A DNA stretch of 9,213 nucleotides from Verrucomicrobiota bacterium (GTDB lineage: Bacteria > Verrucomicrobiota > Verrucomicrobiia > Limisphaerales > UBA9464): the NCBI GenBank assembly GCA_947454295.1, contig CANGMO010000063.1, positions 1-9,213 on the forward strand. Reading direction: 5' to 3'. The notes under the pieces were generated by a model. The model ran no database searches and had not been told where the DNA came from. It saw only the letters and a program-made list of their open reading frames with translations. Both the position numbers and the translations under genes were made by a program. Positions 5,772 through 9,213 of the stretch are shown here, one piece after another (positions within the stretch are counted from its first letter, which is position 1; the number at the start of each line of letters is the position of its first letter).

Positions 5772-7706
5772 TTAATGTCCTCCGAGGGGTGCTGCCGGGT
5801 TGGCGGCCACCCGCAACCAGAGCGCCTCGGCCTCGGCCTGCTGCCCCGGGAAGAGCCAGGCCGGATGGAGCTCTCGAAGCTGGCTGGCGAGGTCGGTGAG
5901 GCGATTGTCCCGGGCGGCGAGCAGGGCCCGGGCGTAGGCGAGGGAGTTCTGCTGGACTGCCGGCAGGGCCGCGGCATCGATCGACTCCAGCAACGGCCGG
6001 GCGGCCCTCGGGAGTCCGTCGCCCAGCAGGGCCAGACTGTGGTGAATCATTGCCGAAGCCGACTCCGGATCGGCATCGAGCACGCGTCGGGTCAGCTGCC
6101 GCGCCAGGCCAGGATTTCTGCCGGTCAGCAGCAGCGCCACGGCCAGGTCGTTTGCGGCTTCGATTCCCTGGTCATCCAATGCGCATTCCCGTTGTGCCGC
6201 GGCCAGCATGAGCTCGGCATCCCCCTGCTGGACGGCCGCGCGAACCAGGATCCGCCAGAATTCTGGAAAGCCGGCGAACTCCTGTTCGCGCCGATGCAGC
6301 AGTCCGGTGGCCACTTCGGGAAAGCGCCGCTGAACGAGATCCGCCCCCACAGCGAGGGTGGCGCGCGGGTCGCAGTACGGAGTCTCCAGCAGACGGCGGA
6401 ACTCACCGATGGCCTCGTTGGTTCGGCCGAATCCGAGGAAGGCGACGCCATCGAGATAGCGGCTGTATCCGACCCAGGATGCGGCATCATCCGGGTGACC
6501 CCGCATGCGACTTGCGAGTTCGCGCACCTCGCGCCACCGCTCGCGTCGCACCAGCGCGGAGCCGCAGGCAACCCAGACCCGTCCCCGTCCTTCGCGGCGC
6601 TGCAGGCAGCGGGAATAGAAATCGATGGCTTCATCCCACAGTCCCAGTTGGGTGAGTGCGGTGCCGATGCGCTCCATTTCCGTAGCGCCGGCCGGAGGAT
6701 CCGCGTAGGCCCCGGCTAGACGTCGGGCGTCGTCGGCGCGTCCCAGGCGGGTCAGGAGTTCCCAGAACCGGGCGTGATCCCCGGGAAGATCCGCGGCGAC
6801 ATCGCGCAGCAGTCCGAGCATCGATCCGGCGGCGGCGGGATCATTTCGAGAAAGCGCCGCCAGGAAGCGCAATCGGAGTGTCAGCTCCCGCTCTTCGGGT
6901 GCCGTCGAACCGCGCTGGCCGATGGACTCCAGTTCGTCGAGCGCCGCCCGTGCACGGGCGGCGTCGTCGCGAGCGGCATACCAACCAAGCCAGTACAGCG
7001 TCCACTCGGGATCTTGCCGGCTATCGGCGGGACTGACTCGGCCGGCGATGCGGACAAATCCATCGAGATCCCCCGAGCGAAGCAACCACTTGGCCTGCTC
7101 CATTCGGACCGCGCAGGTGGCTTCGTCCCCAACCGGCCTCACCAGATTGGCCAGCAGGGAGTCATTGCGCGCGCGGACCGCCACCCGGACCGCGCGTTCG
7201 AGATCGATCCGGTTGGTGCCTCCAAGGGCGAGCAGCCAGCGGATTTCGCCTGCCAGGGAAGGCGTGTTGCGGAGTTTTATCCAGGGAAGCCGCGCCTCCG
7301 TTTCAAGAAGGCGGCGCAGGGCGTCGAGGTTCCCTGGATCTGCCGAGGCGGCGGCGCGTCGATGCAGGCAAGCCCCGGCAAGGTCACCGTGCTCCTCGCA
7401 GGACACGGCAAGCGCGGCCTCGATCCAAGCCTCAATCGAGTCAAATCCACTAACGTGAATCTCCGGGAGGAATCCCTTCGGCGTTGTGCGCCAGATCCGG
7501 GGCAGTCCGGTCGCCGTGATCAGGAGAACCAGCAGCAGGGCCGTGGCGGCGGCGGCGAACCACGGTTCGTGCCGGAGCTGGCGGATGAGCGGCCCGTTCC
7601 ACCATCCGGCGACTGCGCAGGACGTCGACGGTGGATGCGGATTGGTGTCATACGCGCGTCGTCGTTGACGGATTCCCGCCCACGTCATTCGCCAGAGTTC
7701 CCACAT
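5772..7706 (-). CDS. Membrane-anchored TPR-like repeat protein, function unknown
   Basis: A 644-residue protein. The N terminus is basic (RQRRR, 13-17), and one membrane helix lies at about 49-67 (FAAAATALLLVLLITATGL). The positive-inside rule would put the long C-terminal part in the periplasm. From about residue 85 onward it is an almost continuous array of paired amphipathic helices with the spacing and small-residue pattern of tetratricopeptide repeats (for example LTQLGLWDEAIDFYSRCL at 351-368 and LGFGRTNEAIGEFRRLL at 424-440). No catalytic domain is visible; such solenoids usually act as protein-binding scaffolds. It is clearly related to the TPR-like protein encoded upstream on the same strand. 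The ATG at 7706 is supported by a strong AGGGAGG 7 bases upstream. It lies 119 bp after the upstream gene, with a hairpin between them, and 61 bp before the small membrane-protein gene. Partner and role cannot be inferred from the sequence. Confidence 0.85.
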   Translation of the reverse strand: MWELWRMTWAGIRQRRRAYDTNPHPPSTSCAVAGWWNGPLIRQLRHEPWFAAAATALLLVLLITATGLPRIWRTTPKGFLPEIHVSGFDSIEAWIEAALAVSCEEHGDLAGACLHRRAAASADPGNLDALRRLLETEARLPWIKLRNTPSLAGEIRWLLALGGTNRIDLERAVRVAVRARNDSLLANLVRPVGDEATCAVRMEQAKWLLRSGDLDGFVRIAGRVSPADSRQDPEWTLYWLGWYAARDDAARARAALDELESIGQRGSTAPEERELTLRLRFLAALSRNDPAAAGSMLGLLRDVAADLPGDHARFWELLTRLGRADDARRLAGAYADPPAGATEMERIGTALTQLGLWDEAIDFYSRCLQRREGRGRVWVACGSALVRRERWREVRELASRMRGHPDDAASWVGYSRYLDGVAFLGFGRTNEAIGEFRRLLETPYCDPRATLAVGADLVQRRFPEVATGLLHRREQEFAGFPEFWRILVRAAVQQGDAELMLAAAQRECALDDQGIEAANDLAVALLLTGRNPGLARQLTRRVLDADPESASAMIHHSLALLGDGLPRAARPLLESIDAAALPAVQQNSLAYARALLAARDNRLTDLASQLRELHPAWLFPGQQAEAEALWLRVAANPAAPLGGH

Positions 7707-7713
7707 GGTGTCG

Positions 7714-7720
7714 CCTCCCT
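7714..7720 (-). promoter_or_regulatory. Strong Shine-Dalgarno sequence of the membrane-anchored TPR gene
   Basis: On the - strand this reads AGGGAGG, 7 bases before the ATG at 7706. It is the best ribosome binding site in the window and settles the start of the 644-residue protein. The other genes here have weak or absent sites, so this one may be translated more independently. Confidence 0.7.
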
Positions 7721-7742
7721 ATCTTCCCGGAAGCGGCCACGC

Positions 7743-7768
7743 GCCATGGGTGACGGATCACCCATGGC
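7743..7768 (-). repeat. Perfect 11-bp inverted repeat with 4-base loop between the two TPR genes
   Basis: GCCATGGGTGA (7743-7753) is the exact reverse complement of TCACCCATGGC (7758-7768), separated by four bases. In the - strand transcript the loop would be UCCG, a member of the UNCG tetraloop class, though closed by A-U rather than the usual C-G. It lies in the 119-bp gap, 57 bp after the stop of the upstream TPR gene and 22 bp ahead of the AGGGAGG site of the next. There is no T-run after it, so a standard intrinsic terminator is unlikely. An mRNA processing or stability element, or an operator for a dimeric regulator, would fit. The rest of the gap (7769-7825) holds nothing I can name. 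Confidence 0.7.
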
Positions 7769-7825
7769 CAAGGTCCGGTGAGGTGGCGGAGCGTAGGAAA
7801 CAGGTCCGACGCGGCCTGCGTCCGC

Positions 7826-9213
7826 TCAGCCTTTCGGCAGCGCGGCCAGGGTCTTGTCCATCCACTTCAACTGCTCGGGAAAGAGAAGATTGCGGTTCAC
7901 GCGATCCGCTGTGGCGCGCGCCTCGTTGGGGCGGCCCGTCAGGGCGTACACCTCGAACATGGCGAGATCGAACTGAAGCTGCTGTGCCATGTTGAGGGTG
8001 GCCCGCGGCAGACTCTTCAAGAGGCTCTCGCATTCGCTGACCCGGCGTGTTTGCGCCAGGGCCTGGGCGTGATTGATCTGGAAATTGGTCGACTCTGGAC
8101 GTGCCTGGACAAGTTCCAGTGTGAGTTGAAGGGCGTCTACCGGGCTCTCCCGGAGGGTCAGCAGCGTGGCCGCGTAGTCGTTTTTCGCATCCAGGCCGGT
8201 GGGATCCAGTTTGGTGGGCCCGATTTCCTTCAGCTTCCTGGCCGCCAGCAGCATTTCGCGGGCATCCTTCGCCTCGTAGGCCACGAGCAGATACTGCTTC
8301 CAGAAGTAGGCGCCAGCGTTGGTTGATCCGACCATGGATTTGACCAGCCCCAGGGCCCGATTCGGGTAACCCAGCTTCGACATGGTGATCGCGCTCTCGA
8401 AGTTGATCTCCTCCGACACCGTGGGTTGCTCCACGAACTTGCCGAAGGCGTCATCGGCCGCTTCGTCGCGCCGCTGACCGCGGAGGCCGGCGCCCTCGAG
8501 GAAGAAGCCGTAATTGCCGAGGATGGGACGGACGAGTTCCACGCCGCGAAGCTGGATGCCCGACCCGCGCAGCTCGTCCCAGGACTTGCCGGTGACCAGC
8601 AGCTGGCCGAGCTGCACCCAGATCGCGGGCGAGTACTTGAAGCGCGCCAGCTGCTCGCGGGCAAACTTGGCGGCCTCGTCATACATCTGGAATTCCGACC
8701 AGACCTGGATCAGCTGCACCGCCTCCGTGGGAGAGTCCGGGGCGCCCAGCGAGGTGCGGGCGAGAGTCTGGGCGTCCTGGGAGCGGCCAACCGATTTCAG
8801 CAGGAGCAGGTGCACGAACCGATCGTGGAACCGGGCCTCCTTGATCGCCTCATAGGCCTTCAGGTGTTGCTCGAACTCCGCCACGCGGAGTTCCTTCTGA
8901 TCCAGGAAAAGCAGCAGACGCAGTGCGGTGACCCGACGGGCGGGGTCCTCGGCCGCCTTCTCGAGTGTGGCATACGCGGCCTTGGATTCCGCGGGCGAGC
9001 CCTGCACGGACTGCCACGCCTGCCGATAGAGTTCGGCGTCGGCATCGCCCTGGATGATGGCAGCCCGTTCCTTCAGGATTTCGCCAAGACGTGGGAACTG
9101 ATCCGTGAAGAGCAGGGCGGCCATGAGACCGCGGGTGGTGGACAGGTTCTTCGGGCTGTCGGGCTTGTTCAGCGTCTCGAGGAGCCAGGAGAACTGGTTG
9201 TAGCGGAGGTAGA
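7826..9213 (-). CDS. TPR-like repeat protein, paralogue of the downstream gene (5' end outside the window)
   Basis: The frame is open to the right edge: codons beyond the ATG at 9124 continue without a stop to 9211 (ending in YLRYNQFSWLLETLNK and so on), so about 461 C-terminal residues are visible and the true start lies outside. The visible part is all paired helices of TPR type (for example EFQMYDEAAKFAREQLARF and YALTGRPNEARATADRVN), with no enzyme motif and no membrane helix in view. It is colinear with residues ~205-630 of the next protein, sharing short blocks such as NDxAxxLL, DPES/RPES and LFPxQ. By that comparison roughly 175 residues are missing, perhaps including a membrane anchor like that of its partner. 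It reads in the same direction as the 644-residue protein gene and may form an operon with it across a 119-bp gap. Function is unknown; scaffold or protein interaction is the family expectation. Confidence 0.82.
   Translation of the reverse strand, partial: YLRYNQFSWLLETLNKPDSPKNLSTTRGLMAALLFTDQFPRLGEILKERAAIIQGDADAELYRQAWQSVQGSPAESKAAYATLEKAAEDPARRVTALRLLLFLDQKELRVAEFEQHLKAYEAIKEARFHDRFVHLLLLKSVGRSQDAQTLARTSLGAPDSPTEAVQLIQVWSEFQMYDEAAKFAREQLARFKYSPAIWVQLGQLLVTGKSWDELRGSGIQLRGVELVRPILGNYGFFLEGAGLRGQRRDEAADDAFGKFVEQPTVSEEINFESAITMSKLGYPNRALGLVKSMVGSTNAGAYFWKQYLLVAYEAKDAREMLLAARKLKEIGPTKLDPTGLDAKNDYAATLLTLRESPVDALQLTLELVQARPESTNFQINHAQALAQTRRVSECESLLKSLPRATLNMAQQLQFDLAMFEVYALTGRPNEARATADRVNRNLLFPEQLKWMDKTLAALPKG

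Noticed and set aside
5340..6719. 459-codon open frame on the + strand across the membrane protein and TPR genes
   Set aside because: It covers the 3' part of one real gene, a gap and part of another, has no recognisable domain, and its Gly/Arg/Gln/Ser-rich make-up fits a reverse-strand shadow.
6774..7781. 335-codon open frame on the + strand opposite the TPR gene
   Set aside because: Antisense to a well-supported coding region with a good ribosome binding site; no domain and Arg/Gly-rich composition.
7808..7822. GACGC/GCGTC 5-bp stem just after the stop of the upstream TPR gene as a terminator
   Set aside because: Short stem, no T-run, and 5-bp inverted repeats are common in DNA of this base composition.

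Overview
This is a GC-rich chromosomal window with ordinary coding density. I see no mobile elements, tRNA or rRNA genes, or CRISPR arrays. The gene set (a PolX with a PHP domain, FolC, a dipeptide epimerase, PanB, a membrane-anchored L,D-transpeptidase and tetratricopeptide-like proteins with Ala/Arg-rich helices) suggests a free-living Gram-negative-type bacterium. The Thr-Asn-rich linkers and weak Shine-Dalgarno use resemble Verrucomicrobiota (Pedosphaera/Limisphaera-like), but this lineage guess is an impression from style, not a search result.

Left half, + strand (1-3901): a compact run of four genes reads polX (only the 3' end is present), folC, a dipeptide epimerase of the enolase superfamily, and panB. 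The gaps are 34 bp, 2 bp and a 4-bp GTGA overlap, so this looks like one transcript with coupled translation, at least from folC onward. FolC makes (polyglutamylated) folates and PanB consumes 5,10-methylene-tetrahydrofolate to make ketopantoate, so two of the genes share a cofactor. The epimerase probably acts on dipeptides from peptidoglycan or dietary peptides.

Right half, - strand (9213-3924): going in the direction of transcription, there is a TPR-like protein whose 5' end lies outside the window, then a 119-bp gap holding a perfect 11-bp hairpin, then a second, membrane-anchored TPR-like protein. Next comes a 61-bp gap with a good sigma70-type promoter, followed by a small four-helix membrane protein (YvlD / phage-holin-IV-like) and an L,D-transpeptidase that carries peptidoglycan-binding and LysM-like modules. 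The last two genes are 8 bp apart, and the ribosome binding site of the second overlaps the stop codon of the first. The two blocks of genes converge at 3902-3923.

Main points of interest: (i) the two TPR-like proteins are colinear tandem paralogues, alignable by eye with only one small gap across their C-terminal two thirds; (ii) the hairpin between them; (iii) a promoter placed so close to the ATG of the small membrane protein that its mRNA should be leaderless; (iv) an altered substrate-loop region in the epimerase. I found nothing that I would call a new defence or mobile system.
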